A stretch of 64,000 bases of DNA, from contig NZ_JABBXB010000002.1 of NCBI RefSeq assembly GCF_013387485.1, positions 506,405-570,404 on the forward strand, in the 5' to 3' direction. Shown here piece by piece: positions 29,610 through 42,425 of this stretch. This DNA is from Stenotrophomonas sp. SAM-B. GTDB taxonomy: Bacteria > Pseudomonadota > Gammaproteobacteria > Xanthomonadales > Xanthomonadaceae. Both the position numbers and the translations under genes were made by a program. How positions within the stretch are numbered: position 1 is the stretch's first letter; each line of letters opens with the position of its first letter. The notes beneath the pieces were generated by a model that was given only the letters and a program-made list of their open reading frames with translations, made no database searches and was not told where the DNA came from.

Positions 29610-30629
29610 GTGCTGGGCGGCATTGCGATGCAGACCCTGGAAGACCTGGAGCCGGGCGCGCTCCCGCTGGAGGCGCTGGTGGCCGCCGGCGAGCCGGTGG
29701 TGCTGCGCGGCATCGCGCGCGACTGGGGGCTGGTACAGGCGGGGTTGCGCTCCACGCAGGAGGCGATGGGGTATCTGCGCGGCTTCGAAGCGGGAATCCC
29801 TGTCCAATACTCCTTCGGCGGGCCCGAGATCGAGGGGCGTCCGTTCTACAACGCGGACTTCACCCGGTTGAACGTCGAGGTCCGGCGTGGGTTGTTGAGC
29901 CAGGTGCTGGACGGAATTGCGGATCATCTCGACGACCCGAGGCCACCTACCTACTATCTCGCGTCGCTGCTGATCGATCGGGCGCTGCCCGGCTTCGCGC
30001 AGGCCAACGACGCCGGGCTGGCGGGGCAGGGCATCGAGGCCTCGGCGAGCATCTGGATCGGCAACCGCGTGACCGCCTCCTGCCATTTCGATACCCCGGA
30101 CAACCTGGCCTGCTGCGCCGTGGGCCGGCGCCGGTTCACGCTTTTCCCGCCCGAGCAGATCGACAATCTGTATCCGGGGCCGCTGGAACCCACCCCGGGG
30201 GGGCAGGTGGTGAGCGTGGTGGATTTCGACGAGCCGGACTTCGCGCGCCATCCAAGGTTCCGTGATGCATTGGCAAGCGCACAGACCGCCGAGCTGGAAC
30301 CGGGCGATGCGATCTTCATTCCCGGCCTGTGGTGGCATCACGTGCGCAGCCTCGCGCCGTTCAATGTGCTGGTGAACTACTGGTGGCGCAGTTCGCCGGC
30401 CTTCCTTTCCTCACCGCTGCCGGCACTCCATCACGCGATGTGGGCCGTGCGCGACCTGCCGGCGCGCGAGAAGCAGGCCTGGGCAAAAATCTTCGAGTAC
30501 TACGTATTCGGTCCGGGTGAGCGGGCAGGGCACCACCTGCCCGATGCCGCCCGGGGCGACCTGGCACCGTTCGACGAGACGCAGGCGCGCCGCATGCGCG
30601 CCCAGTTGCTGGCTCGACTCAACCGCTGA
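29610..30629 (+). CDS. Cupin-like (JmjC-type) protein
   Basis: 339 residues. Cupin_8/JmjC-like metal motif: the HxD of CHFDTPDNLAC and a distal His in WWHHVRS, with FIPGLWWHH in the usual place. This suggests an Fe(II)/2-oxoglutarate-type fold, although activity is unproven. A GTG start at 29610, four bases after the SapC stop and preceded by GCAGGAA, is preferred; an ATG at 29628 is possible. It sits between SapC and the halogenase-like gene and is probably co-transcribed with both. Confidence 0.82.
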   Translation: MLGGIAMQTLEDLEPGALPLEALVAAGEPVVLRGIARDWGLVQAGLRSTQEAMGYLRGFEAGIPVQYSFGGPEIEGRPFYNADFTRLNVEVRRGLLSQVLDGIADHLDDPRPPTYYLASLLIDRALPGFAQANDAGLAGQGIEASASIWIGNRVTASCHFDTPDNLACCAVGRRRFTLFPPEQIDNLYPGPLEPTPGGQVVSVVDFDEPDFARHPRFRDALASAQTAELEPGDAIFIPGLWWHHVRSLAPFNVLVNYWWRSSPAFLSSPLPALHHAMWAVRDLPAREKQAWAKIFEYYVFGPGERAGHHLPDAARGDLAPFDETQARRMRAQLLARLNR

Positions 30630-30642
30630 TGGGAGCACCGCA

Positions 30643-32172
30643 TTGAACGTGGCGAACACAACCGAAGGGCGTATCCGCAGGGTCGTCATCGCCGGTGGCG
30701 GCACCGCAGGCTGGCTGGCCGGCTGTGCGCTGGCGCACCAGTTCCGCGATCAGCTGGACATCACCCTGGTGGAGTCCGAGCAGATCGGTACGGTGGGTGT
30801 CGGCGAGTCGACCGTGCCGCCCATCCGCACGTTCCACCGATTCCTGCAGATCGATGAGCAGGAGTTCCTGCAGGCCGTCGCCGGCACGTTCAAACTCTCG
30901 ATCTCGTTCGAGAACTGGCGTCGGCCCGGCGACCGTTTCATCCATCCGTTCGGCACGATCGGGCAGGGCACCTGGGCCACGCCGTTCCACCACTTCTGGC
31001 TGGACAGCCTGCGCCGCGGCATGCCGTCGGACCTGGGCGATTTCTGCCTGGAAAGCGTGGCCTCGCGGGAAGACCGGTTCTCGCTGCAGACCCAGCCCCA
31101 GGTCAATTACGCCTATCACTTCGACGCCGGGCTCTACGCGAAATTCCTGCGCCGCAAAGCCGAAGGCCACGGGCTGCGCCGGGTGGAAGGCAAGATCCGC
31201 GAGGTCCGGCAACATGCCCACGACGGCGCCGTTGCCTCCCTGGTGCTGGAAGACGGGCAGGTCATCGAGGGCGATCTGTTCATCGACTGCACCGGGTTCC
31301 GCGGCCTGTTGACCGAGCAGACCCTGCATACCGGCTATGAGGACTGGAACGAATGGTTGCCCAGTGACCGCGCCGTTGCCGTGCAGACCGAGTCGGTCGG
31401 CCCGCCGGTGCCGTACACCCGCGCCATCGCGCACGAAGCCGGGTGGCGATGGCATATCGCGCTTCAGCACCGGGTCGGCTGTGGCCTGGTGTTCTCCAGC
31501 CGCCACATGTCCGATGACGAGGCGCGGGCCAAGCTGCTGCGTGACGTCGACGGGCCGCCCCTGCGCGATCCCTGGCTGGTGCCGTTCCGCAGCGGGCGCC
31601 GGTTGAAGGCCTGGAACAGGAACGTGGTAGCGCTGGGCCTCGCCAGTGGCTTCATCGAGCCGCTGGAGTCGACCAGCATCCACCTGACCATCAGTGCGGT
31701 GGTGCGCCTGATCCAGCTGTTCCCGTTCGACGGCATCAGCCCGGCGCTGATGGACCTGTACAACGACGTCAGCCGCCAGGAGATGGAGCACGTGCGCGAC
31801 TTCATCATCCTGCACTACCACGCCAACCAGCGCGACGAGCCGATGTGGAAGGCCTGTCGTGAGATGGAACTGCCGGAATCGCTTGCGGTCCGGCTGCGCG
31901 CCTGGCGCGAACGTGCGCATGCCTGGCAGGACCCCGGCGAGCTCTTCCGGGTGGACTCCTGGACAAGCGTGCTGATGGGGCAGGGGATCCAGCCGGGCCC
32001 CCCGCATCCGCTTGCCGCTGCCATCAGCGACGCGGACCTGCGCACGCTGTTGATGCGGATCCGCCAGCCGGTGCAGCAGGCGGTCGCGACGATGCCGTCG
32101 CAGGCAGCCTTCATCGAACGCTACTGCCGGACGGCGCAGAACGTCTGGCCACGGGCCTCAGCCCTGGCCTAG
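30643..32172 (+). CDS. Tryptophan 7-halogenase-like flavoprotein
   Basis: About 509 residues from a TTG at 30643 with GGGAG upstream (the frame extends to 30517 inside the cupin gene). The FAD motif is GGGTAGWLAG, followed by VGVGESTVPP. The lysine that carries the chloramine in PrnA-type enzymes is present as Lys84 (GTFKLSISFENW). The WxWxIP halogenase signature reads WRWHIA at 268-273, with Ala instead of Pro. Homologues lie next to TonB sugar receptors without known halogenated products, so tryptophan halogenation should not be assumed. A xyl-box follows at 32199. Confidence 0.85.
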   Translation: MNVANTTEGRIRRVVIAGGGTAGWLAGCALAHQFRDQLDITLVESEQIGTVGVGESTVPPIRTFHRFLQIDEQEFLQAVAGTFKLSISFENWRRPGDRFIHPFGTIGQGTWATPFHHFWLDSLRRGMPSDLGDFCLESVASREDRFSLQTQPQVNYAYHFDAGLYAKFLRRKAEGHGLRRVEGKIREVRQHAHDGAVASLVLEDGQVIEGDLFIDCTGFRGLLTEQTLHTGYEDWNEWLPSDRAVAVQTESVGPPVPYTRAIAHEAGWRWHIALQHRVGCGLVFSSRHMSDDEARAKLLRDVDGPPLRDPWLVPFRSGRRLKAWNRNVVALGLASGFIEPLESTSIHLTISAVVRLIQLFPFDGISPALMDLYNDVSRQEMEHVRDFIILHYHANQRDEPMWKACREMELPESLAVRLRAWRERAHAWQDPGELFRVDSWTSVLMGQGIQPGPPHPLAAAISDADLRTLLMRIRQPVQQAVATMPSQAAFIERYCRTAQNVWPRASALA

Positions 32173-32198
32173 CAGGGCAGCACGCTGCTGCACAGAAA

Positions 32199-32212
32199 TG
32201 GTAGCGCTACCT
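32199..32212 (+). promoter_or_regulatory. Xyl-box upstream of xylB
   Basis: TGGTAGCGCTACCT differs by one base from the palindrome at 25391 and lies 25 bp upstream of the xylB start codon. It is a probable LacI/XylR repressor site controlling the xylB-xylA-MFS-GH3 operon. Confidence 0.78.
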
Positions 32213-32237
32213 CCATACACCCACGGGGATGAGATAG

Positions 32238-33731
32238 ATGGATCTGGTTGCAGGAATCGATGCAGGTACACAGAGTCTGAAAGTGGTGGTGTACGACCCT
32301 GCCGGGCGGCAGCTCATTGCCAGCGCGAGCGCGCCCCTGGACCTGGCTTCCGCCGCCGATGGCAGCCGTGAGCAGCAGCCGGCCGCGTGGGGCGCAGCCC
32401 TTCAGGCCTGCTTCCGCGCGATCGATTCCAAGGTTCGTTCCCGCATCTCCGCGCTGGCGGTCTCGGGGCAACAGCACGGCTTCGTACCGCTCGACGCCGC
32501 GGGGGAGGTCCTGGCACCGGCCAAACTGTGGTGCGACACCAGCACCTCGGCCGAGTGCGTGCAGATCATGGACGCACTCGGCGGACCAGCGCGCACCATC
32601 GCGCTGGCCGGCAACCCCATCCTGACCGGTTACACCGCGTCCAAACTGCCCTGGACGAAGACGCATCGGCCCGACGCATACGCACGGCTCGCCACGATCC
32701 TGCTGCCGCACGATTACCTCAACTTCGTGCTGACCGGCCAGCGCTTCTGCGAGCATGGCGATGCGTCGGGTACGGGCTGGCTGGACGTGCGCACCCGGAC
32801 CTGGTCAGCCGAGCTGCTGCGCGCGACCGATCCGGAGCGCGACCTGGCCCTCTGCCTGCCGCGCATCGCCGCGCCCGACGAGCTGTTCGACATCGATCCG
32901 GCCACGGCGGGCCTATTGGGGCTTCCCGAGACGGTGAAGGTTGCGGTTGGCGGGGGCGACAACATGATGGCGGCCATCGGTACCGGCTGCGTCGTGCCCG
33001 GTCGCCTGGCGATGAGCCTCGGCACCTCGGGCACCTTGTTCGCCTATTCGGACACGCCCGTGGTCGATCCGGACGGCGCCTGGGCCGCGTTCTGCTCGTC
33101 CACCGGTGGCTGGCTGCCGTTGATATGCACGATGAACTGCACCGTGGTAACCGAACAGGTCGCCGATGCCTTCGGCTTCAGCACCCGCGATGGCGATGTG
33201 CACCTGCGGGCGACCTCGCCCGGTGCCGACGGCCTGGTGATGTTGCCGTTCCTCAATGGCGAACGCACGCCGGACCTGCCGCTGGGCAAGGGCGTCCTGG
33301 CCGGTCTGGACACGACGAACATGACCCCGGCGCACCTCTACCGCGCGGCCATGGAAGGCGCCACCTACAGCCTGAAGTATGGATACGACGCCTTCGTCCG
33401 CGCGGGCATGCGGTTCGACCGCATCGTGCTGACCGGTGGCGGCAGCAACAGCGCGCAGTGGCGGCAGATGGTGGCCGATGTCTTCGGCCTGCCGGTGGAC
33501 GTGCCGACCCAGTCCGAGGGGGCGGCCTTCGGTGCGGCATTGCAGGCCCTGTGGGCGCTGGGTCACGCGCGCGGTGACGCCGCCTCCATCGCCGACATCG
33601 CGGACCGGCACGTTGCGGTCGATCCGCTGCAGTCCGCTCACCCGGATCCGATGCGTACGCACGCCTATGCCACGGCCTATGCACGTTTCCTTCGACACCT
33701 CGACGCCCTCACGCCGCTGTATCGCGGCTGA
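32238..33731 (+). CDS. xylB: Xylulokinase
   Basis: 497 residues of the FGGY kinase family. It phosphorylates D-xylulose to xylulose 5-phosphate. The N-terminal phosphate-binding motif is GIDAGTQSLKVVVYD. AVSGQQHGFV is at about 75 and GGDNMMAAIGTG at about 240. The C-terminal adenosine-binding LTGGGSNSAQWRQMVADVFG lies near 400. It is preceded by a xyl-box and followed 42 bp later by xylA, matching the pathway order isomerase plus kinase. Confidence 0.93.
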   Translation: MDLVAGIDAGTQSLKVVVYDPAGRQLIASASAPLDLASAADGSREQQPAAWGAALQACFRAIDSKVRSRISALAVSGQQHGFVPLDAAGEVLAPAKLWCDTSTSAECVQIMDALGGPARTIALAGNPILTGYTASKLPWTKTHRPDAYARLATILLPHDYLNFVLTGQRFCEHGDASGTGWLDVRTRTWSAELLRATDPERDLALCLPRIAAPDELFDIDPATAGLLGLPETVKVAVGGGDNMMAAIGTGCVVPGRLAMSLGTSGTLFAYSDTPVVDPDGAWAAFCSSTGGWLPLICTMNCTVVTEQVADAFGFSTRDGDVHLRATSPGADGLVMLPFLNGERTPDLPLGKGVLAGLDTTNMTPAHLYRAAMEGATYSLKYGYDAFVRAGMRFDRIVLTGGGSNSAQWRQMVADVFGLPVDVPTQSEGAAFGAALQALWALGHARGDAASIADIADRHVAVDPLQSAHPDPMRTHAYATAYARFLRHLDALTPLYRG

Positions 33732-33773
33732 TCCCTCTACGCACCACCTCGCACAACGACAGGAAGACGCACC

Positions 33774-35108
33774 ATGAGCAATCAACCCTTCATCGGCGCC
33801 AAGGAATACTTCCCCGGCATCGGCCGCATCCCCTTCGAAGGCCGGGGCTCGGACAATCCGCTCGCGTTCAAGGTCTATGACGCGGACAAGGTCATCGGTG
33901 GCAAGACGATGCAGGAGCATCTGCGCTTCGCGGCCTGCTACTGGCACACCTTCTGCAACGCCGGGCATGATCCGTTCGGTCCGGGCACCCGCAATTTCCC
34001 GTGGGAAGGCGCCTCGCCGATGGCGACTGCCGAGGCGAAGGTGGACGCGGCGTTCGAGTTCTTCACCAAGCTCGGCGTGCCGTACTGGTGCTTCCACGAT
34101 ATCGACCTGGCGCCGGATGCGGACGATGTCGGCCAGTACGAGAAGAACCTGAAGCACATGGTGGGCCTGGCCAAGGCCCGGCAGGATGCGACCGGCATGA
34201 AGCTGCTGTGGGGCACGGCCAACCTGTTCTCGCACCCGCGCTACATGAATGGTGCGTCCACCAATCCGGATTTCGCCGTGGTGGCGCGCGCCGCCGTGCA
34301 GGTGAAGGCGGCCCTGGAGGCGACGGTTGAACTGGGCGGCGAACACTACGTGTTCTGGGGTGGCCGCGAAGGCTATGCCTCGCTGGCGAACACGCAGATG
34401 AAGCGCGAGGTCGACCACTTCGCGCGGTTCCTCACGATGGCGCGCGACTATGGCCGCAGCATCGGCCTGAAGGGCAACTTCCTGATCGAACCCAAGCCGA
34501 TGGAGCCGATGAAGCACCAGTACGACTTCGACAGTGCGACCGTGGCGGGCTTCCTGAAAGAACATGACCTGCACAAGGACTTCAAGCTCAACATCGAGGC
34601 GAACCACGCCACGCTCTCCGGCCACACCTTCGAGCACGACCTGCAGGTCGCCTCGGACCACGGCCTGCTGGGCAGCATCGACGCCAACCGCGGCAACGCG
34701 CAGAACGGCTGGGATACGGATCAGTTCCCGACCGACCTCTACGACACCGTGGGCGCGATGCTGGTCGTACTGCGGCAGGGCGGATTGGAGGGCGGTCTGA
34801 ACTTCGACGCCAAGCTGCGTCGCGAATCCACCGACATGGAAGACCTGTTCATCGCCCACATCGGCGGCATGGACGCATTCGCACGCGGGCTGGAAGTGGC
34901 CCACGCGCTGCTGAACGACTCGCCGCTGGAACAGTGGCGCAAGGCCCGCTACGCCAGCTTCGACAGTGGTGCCGGCAAGGAGTTCGCGCGCGGTGCGCTC
35001 AGCCTCACGGACCTGGCCGCACTGGGTGCCAAGGGCGGCGAGCCCAACCAGACCAGCGGCAAGCAGGAACGCTACGAGAACCTGCTCAACCAGTACCTGC
35101 TGCGCTGA
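33774..35108 (+). CDS. xylA: Xylose isomerase
   Basis: 444 residues, the class II xylose isomerase length. It converts D-xylose to D-xylulose with two divalent metal ions. Recognisable segments are [13 protein letters not shown] at the N-terminus, the catalytic histidine region [10 protein letters not shown], the metal ligands in IEPKPMEP and [19 protein letters not shown], and [17 protein letters not shown]. It is in the xylB-xylA-transporter operon. Purely cytoplasmic. Confidence 0.95.
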   Translation: MSNQPFIGAKEYFPGIGRIPFEGRGSDNPLAFKVYDADKVIGGKTMQEHLRFAACYWHTFCNAGHDPFGPGTRNFPWEGASPMATAEAKVDAAFEFFTKLGVPYWCFHDIDLAPDADDVGQYEKNLKHMVGLAKARQDATGMKLLWGTANLFSHPRYMNGASTNPDFAVVARAAVQVKAALEATVELGGEHYVFWGGREGYASLANTQMKREVDHFARFLTMARDYGRSIGLKGNFLIEPKPMEPMKHQYDFDSATVAGFLKEHDLHKDFKLNIEANHATLSGHTFEHDLQVASDHGLLGSIDANRGNAQNGWDTDQFPTDLYDTVGAMLVVLRQGGLEGGLNFDAKLRRESTDMEDLFIAHIGGMDAFARGLEVAHALLNDSPLEQWRKARYASFDSGAGKEFARGALSLTDLAALGAKGGEPNQTSGKQERYENLLNQYLLR

Positions 35109-35155
35109 GCGCGACAGTTCGCAGCGATGACACCGAATCGGGGAGGGGCAGGGCA

Positions 35156-36561
35156 ATGAACCAGGCAGTGAGCGGTGGGGAGAACACCCGGCTGATCGTA
35201 TTGATCAGCGTGGTGGCGACGATTGGCGGATTCCTGTTCGGGTTCGACAGCGGCGTGATCAACGGCACCCAGGACGGGCTGCACCAGACGTTCCGGTCAG
35301 GCGAGTGGATGCAGGGGTTCGAGATCGCCTCGATGCTGTTGGGCTGCGCCATCGGTGCCTTCAGCGCCGGCCGGCTGTCCGACCGCCTGGGACGCCGCAA
35401 CGTGTTGATCGTCTCGGCGGTGTTGTTCCTGCTGTCGGCGATCGGGGCAGGTGCAGCGGCGTCGTCGACCCTGTTCATCATCGCGCGGGTGATGGGGGGC
35501 TTTGCGGTGGGTGCGGCCAGCGTGATCTCGCCGGCGTACATCGCCGAAGTCGCGCCGGCGCGCTACCGCGGCCGCCTCGCGACGGTCCAGCAGATCGCCA
35601 TCATCAGCGGGCTCACCGTCGCGTTCCTGTCCAACTATCTGTTGGCGGCCACCGCCGGCGCCTCGACCGAGCCGCTGTGGGGCGGGCATGCGGCGTGGCG
35701 CTGGATGTTCTGGATGCAGGCGGTGCCCTCGCTGCTGTTCCTGGCACTGTTGCTGACCATTCCGGAGAGCCCGCGCTACCTGGTGGTGAAGCGCCGCAAG
35801 GACGAGGCGCTGCACGTGCTGACGCGGCTGTTCGGCGGTGCCGAGGCGCAGGCCAAGCTGGCCGAGATCGACGCCTCACTGTCGACCGACCACCATCGCC
35901 CGCGGCTGTCGGATCTGCGCAGCAAGGCCACCGGGAAGATGCGCCCGATTGTCTGGGTCGGCATCGGCCTGGCCATCTTCCAGCAGCTGGTCGGCATCAA
36001 CGTGGTGTTCTACTACGGCGCCGTGCTCTGGCAGGCGGTCGGTTTCTCCGAGAACGACGCACTGCTGATCAACGTGCTGTCCGGTGCGCTCAGCATCGGC
36101 GCCTGCCTCGTCACCGTGCTGCTGATCGACCGCATCGGGCGCAAGCCGCTGCTATGGATCGGCTCGGCCGGTATGGCGGTGTCGTTGGCGCTCCTGGTGG
36201 TCGCCTTCGCGAGTGGCTCGCTGGTCGATGGGCGCCTGCAGCTGCCCGGGAGCATGGGCACGCTGGCGCTGGTGGCGGCCAATGCCTACGTGGTGTTCTT
36301 CAATCTTTCCTGGGGCCCGGTGATGTGGGTGATGCTGGGCGAGATGTTCCCCAACCAGATCCGCGGCTCGGCACTGGCCGTGGCGGGTGCGGCGCAATGG
36401 ACCGCGAACTTCGCCGTGACGGTGACGTTCCCCATTCTGTTGGCCGCCATCGGACTCGCGGCGACCTACAGCCTCTACCTGGCGTCGGCCGTCATCTCGG
36501 TCTTCTTCGTGCTCAGGTATGTGCACGAAACCAAGGGCAAGGAACTGGAGCAGATGGAAGG

Positions 36562-36565
<4 letters not shown>
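35156..36565 (+). CDS. Sugar porter MFS transporter (xylose:H+ symporter-like)
   Basis: 469 residues with 12 membrane helices. The ATG at 35156 follows GGAGGGG; the frame is open far upstream inside xylA. Sugar-porter signatures are GFLFGFDSGVINGTQ, DRLGRRNVL, PESPRYLVVKRRKDEAL and DRIGRKPLLW, plus a late ETKGKELEQ. It resembles XylE-type D-xylose:proton symporters, and the operon (xylA, xylB) supports xylose as the substrate. The stop overlaps the GH3 start (ATGA). Confidence 0.9.
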
Positions 36566-39126
<2,561 letters not shown>

Positions 39127-39143
39127 CGATGCGGCCTGCGCCC

Positions 39144-40199
39144 TCAGCGCTTGGGCGGGCGCGCGACCGAGTCGCGCACCACCAGCCGGTGCGGCATGAC
39201 GTGATCGGTCAACACGCGCGTCTCATCGCCCTTGCGGCGGATGGTGCGCAGCAGGATATCGATGGCGGCGTCGGCCATCGCAGCGATGGGTTGATGGAGG
39301 GTGGTGAGCTCGGGCCAGACGGTCGTTGCCGCCGACGTGTCATCGAAACCCACCACCGACAGGTCACGGGGCACCTCGAGGCCGCGTCGGTGTGCAACGG
39401 AGATGGCCGCTGCCGCCATGTCGTCGTTGCTGGCGAAGATGGCCGTCGGCGGCCGACGCTGGGACAGCAGCTTCTCGGTCGCGGCAAGCCCCGAACGGTA
39501 GGTGTAATCCCCCTGTTCGACGAGGCCGGGTTCGACCTGCAGCCCTGCCTCCTGCAGGGCGGTGACAAACCCATCGTAGCGTCGCGCGCTCGCGCTGAGG
39601 TCGCTGCGGCCGCAGATGAAGCCGATCCGACGGTGCCCATGCTGGATCAGGTGTTCGGCCATCTCCTTGCCCGCATGGAAGTCGTCGATGCGGACGCAGG
39701 AAAGATCGTCTCTCAGGTGCCCCGACGCGATCGCGACCACCGGAATGCCGGCGCTGACCAGTTCGGTCACGGCCGCCTGCGACTCGCACAGCGGGGGCGG
39801 CAGGATGACGCCATCCACACGGCCAGCCAGGGCGCGCGCAGCGTTGCGCTCGGCCTCGGGGTCGAAGTTGTCCCAGTAATGGATGACCAGCTGGATGGCC
39901 GCGTTGGACGCGACACGCAGCAGGCCGACCAGCAGCTCCCGCAGGTAGGCGCCGCTGGGGTTGGTGTAGATCAGCGCGATCCGCGTGTGCTGCGCCGCCG
40001 CCAGCGAACTCGCGGCCAGGTTGGGCGTGTAGCCCAGTTCGCGCACCGCGCGCATCACCCGTTCGCGCGTGACATCGCGCACCTTGCCCTGGTTGATCGC
40101 GCGCGACACGGTCATCGGCGAGACCCCGGCCAGGGCAGCCACCTCGTCGATCGTCACGCCACTGGTTTTGCGGCGGACCGATTTCTTCGGCTTGTCCAA
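39144..40199 (-). CDS. LacI family transcriptional regulator, paralogue of the 24256 gene
   Basis: About 351 residues. The HTH is VTIDEVAALAGVSPMTVSRA and the effector core is almost superimposable on the first LacI protein (SNDDMAAAAISVAHRRGLEV, then FDDTSAATT); overall identity looks to be near 60 percent. TTG at 40199 with GAAAGG upstream is preferred to the ATG at 40244, matching the paralogue. It is divergent from the GH67 operon, which it probably regulates, but no TGGTAGCGCTA element is visible in the 111-bp gap. Confidence 0.88.
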   Translation of the reverse strand: MDKPKKSVRRKTSGVTIDEVAALAGVSPMTVSRAINQGKVRDVTRERVMRAVRELGYTPNLAASSLAAAQHTRIALIYTNPSGAYLRELLVGLLRVASNAAIQLVIHYWDNFDPEAERNAARALAGRVDGVILPPPLCESQAAVTELVSAGIPVVAIASGHLRDDLSCVRIDDFHAGKEMAEHLIQHGHRRIGFICGRSDLSASARRYDGFVTALQEAGLQVEPGLVEQGDYTYRSGLAATEKLLSQRRPPTAIFASNDDMAAAAISVAHRRGLEVPRDLSVVGFDDTSAATTVWPELTTLHQPIAAMADAAIDILLRTIRRKGDETRVLTDHVMPHRLVVRDSVARPPKR

Positions 40200-40310
40200 T
40201 GCGTGTTGCCTTTCTTCTTTGTGACGCTGCCGCGAGGCGGGCACGTCCGCAGCTTACAAGGTTTGCTGGCGACACTGCTGCTCCGCCGGAATGTCGAGCG
40301 GTGTCACTGG

Positions 40311-42425
40311 ATGCTGGGTGTCGCCCTGGCACTTTTCGCCTGCGCGGGCAGCGTGCGCGCGGAGGACGGTTACGCCCTCTGGCTGCGCTACGCACCGCTG
40401 GAACCTGCCCTCGCGACCGACTACCGGACACGGCTGGGCGGGGTCGTGGCCCCCGATCAGACCCCGACGCAACGTGCCGCGCGCGAGGAACTTGTGCGTG
40501 GCCTCACCGGCCTGCTGGGTCGCGCGCCGCGGATGCAGAGGGCGCCCAGCGCGGACCCCAGCGTGGTGCTGGGCACCCCCGATTCGTCGGCCGTGATCGC
40601 GCCGCTCCGCAAGGAGATGGAATCACTCGGCGACGATGGCTACCTGCTCAGGCGTGCGCACATCGGCGGGCGCGCGGTGCTGCTGGTGGCCGCACGCCAG
40701 GATATCGGGGTCCTGTATGGCGTGTTCCATCTGCTGCGACTGCTGCAGACCGGCGCACCACTCGATGCCCTTGAGGTTCGGGAATCACCACGGCTCCGGC
40801 TGCGCGTGCTCGAACACTGGGACAACCTGGACGGCTATGTCGAACGCGGCTATGCGGGTCGCTCGCTGTGGGACTGGCAGACCCTGCCGGAGTGGCGGGA
40901 CCCGCGTTATACGGACTATGCGCGTGCCAACGCCTCGCTCGGCATCAACGGCACCGTGCTGAACAATGTAAACGCGAGCGCGCAGAGCCTTGCGCCGGCA
41001 TATCTCATCAAAGCGGCCGCGCTCGCGGACATGTTCCGGCCGTACGGCATCCGCGTGTACCTGAGCGCGCGCTTCAGCGCCCCCATCGAGCTGGGCGGGC
41101 TGAAAACCGCCGATCCGCTCGACCCGGACGTGCAACGTTGGTGGCGCGACAAGGCTGACGAGATCTACGCGCACATTCCGGATTTCGGCGGCTTCCTGGT
41201 CAAGGCCAATTCGGAAGGACAGCCCGGACCGCAGGACTATGGCCGCTCGCATGCGGACGGCGCCAATCTGCTGGCTGACGCGCTGGCACCGCATGGCGGC
41301 GTGGTGATGTGGCGCGCCTTCGTCTACGCGCATGAGGTGCCCGCGGACCGCGCCACGCAGGCCTACACCGAATTTTCCGGCCTGGACGGCGCGTTCCGCC
41401 CGAACGTGATCGTGCAGGTGAAGAACGGGCCCATCGACTTCCAGCCGCGGGAGCCGTTCCATCCCCTGTTCGGGGCCATGCCACGCACGCCGCTGATGAT
41501 GGAGGTCCAGATCACCAAGGAGTATCTCGGCTTCGCCACGCATCTGGTGTACCTGGGGCCGCTGTACGAGGAGGTGCTGCAGTCCGATACCCACGCAGGC
41601 GGCGCGGGCGCCACGGTCGCGCAGCGCCTGACCGGCATCGCCGGCGTGGCCAACATCGGCAACGATCACACCTGGAGTGGGTCGCACTTCGACCAGGCCA
41701 ACTGGTACGCCTTCGGCCGTCTCGCCTGGAATCCGGACCAGTCCGCCCGCGACATCGCGACGGACTGGGCAGCGATGACGTTCGCGCCGGATCCCCAGGT
41801 GGTGGCACCCATCGTCGACATGATGATGGTCTCGCGCGAGGCCGCGGTGAACTACATGACACCGCTGGGCCTGCACCACCTGATGGCGCGCGGGCACCAT
41901 TACGGGCCCGGCCCGTGGGTGGACGGCGGTCCGCGCGCGGACTGGACCGCCGTGTACTACCACCGCGCCGACCGCGATGGCATCGGCTTCGATCGCACTG
42001 CACGCGGCAGCAACGCGGTGGCCCAGTACGCCCCCGAGGTGGCCGCCGTGTACGGCGACCTGGCGCGGGTGCCGGAGCCGCTGCTGTTGTGGTTCCACCA
42101 TGTCCCGTGGGATCACCGCATGGCCTCAGGACGACCGTTGTGGGACGAACTGGTGGGGCGTTACTCCCTTGGTGTGCGTCAGGTAGAGGACATGCAGGCC
42201 AGTTGGGCGGGCCTGCAGGGCAGGGTGGATGCGCAGCGGCATGCGCAGGTCGCCGCCTTCCTCGGCATCCAGCGGCGCGAAGCGCAGTGGTGGCGCGATG
42301 CCAGTGTGGCGTACTTCCAGTCGATCAGCGGCAGGCCCTTGCCTGCGGGCGAAACCGCGCCGCCACAGGCGCTGGCGTGGTACCAGCGCCTGCAGTTTCC
42401 TTCCGCACCGGGAGATGGGCGATGA
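40311..42425 (+). CDS. Alpha-glucuronidase GH67
   Basis: 704 residues, the normal GH67 length. It removes 4-O-methyl-glucuronic acid from the non-reducing end of xylo-oligosaccharides. Catalytic residues align with the Cellvibrio enzyme: acid Glu302 (KANSEGQPGP), and Asp376 (KNGPIDFQ) plus Glu404 (ITKEYLG) as the base pair. A hydrophobic leader ending SVRAED suggests periplasmic export. The ATG at 40311 is used; a TTG at 40263 is also in frame. It is first gene of the overlapping operon to 52150. The symbol agu67A is used for the Xanthomonas counterpart. Confidence 0.93.
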   Translation: MLGVALALFACAGSVRAEDGYALWLRYAPLEPALATDYRTRLGGVVAPDQTPTQRAAREELVRGLTGLLGRAPRMQRAPSADPSVVLGTPDSSAVIAPLRKEMESLGDDGYLLRRAHIGGRAVLLVAARQDIGVLYGVFHLLRLLQTGAPLDALEVRESPRLRLRVLEHWDNLDGYVERGYAGRSLWDWQTLPEWRDPRYTDYARANASLGINGTVLNNVNASAQSLAPAYLIKAAALADMFRPYGIRVYLSARFSAPIELGGLKTADPLDPDVQRWWRDKADEIYAHIPDFGGFLVKANSEGQPGPQDYGRSHADGANLLADALAPHGGVVMWRAFVYAHEVPADRATQAYTEFSGLDGAFRPNVIVQVKNGPIDFQPREPFHPLFGAMPRTPLMMEVQITKEYLGFATHLVYLGPLYEEVLQSDTHAGGAGATVAQRLTGIAGVANIGNDHTWSGSHFDQANWYAFGRLAWNPDQSARDIATDWAAMTFAPDPQVVAPIVDMMMVSREAAVNYMTPLGLHHLMARGHHYGPGPWVDGGPRADWTAVYYHRADRDGIGFDRTARGSNAVAQYAPEVAAVYGDLARVPEPLLLWFHHVPWDHRMASGRPLWDELVGRYSLGVRQVEDMQASWAGLQGRVDAQRHAQVAAFLGIQRREAQWWRDASVAYFQSISGRPLPAGETAPPQALAWYQRLQFPSAPGDGR

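Noticed and set aside
32913-35156. A 747-codon open frame on the minus strand
   Set aside because: Antisense to xylB and xylA, which are both certain.
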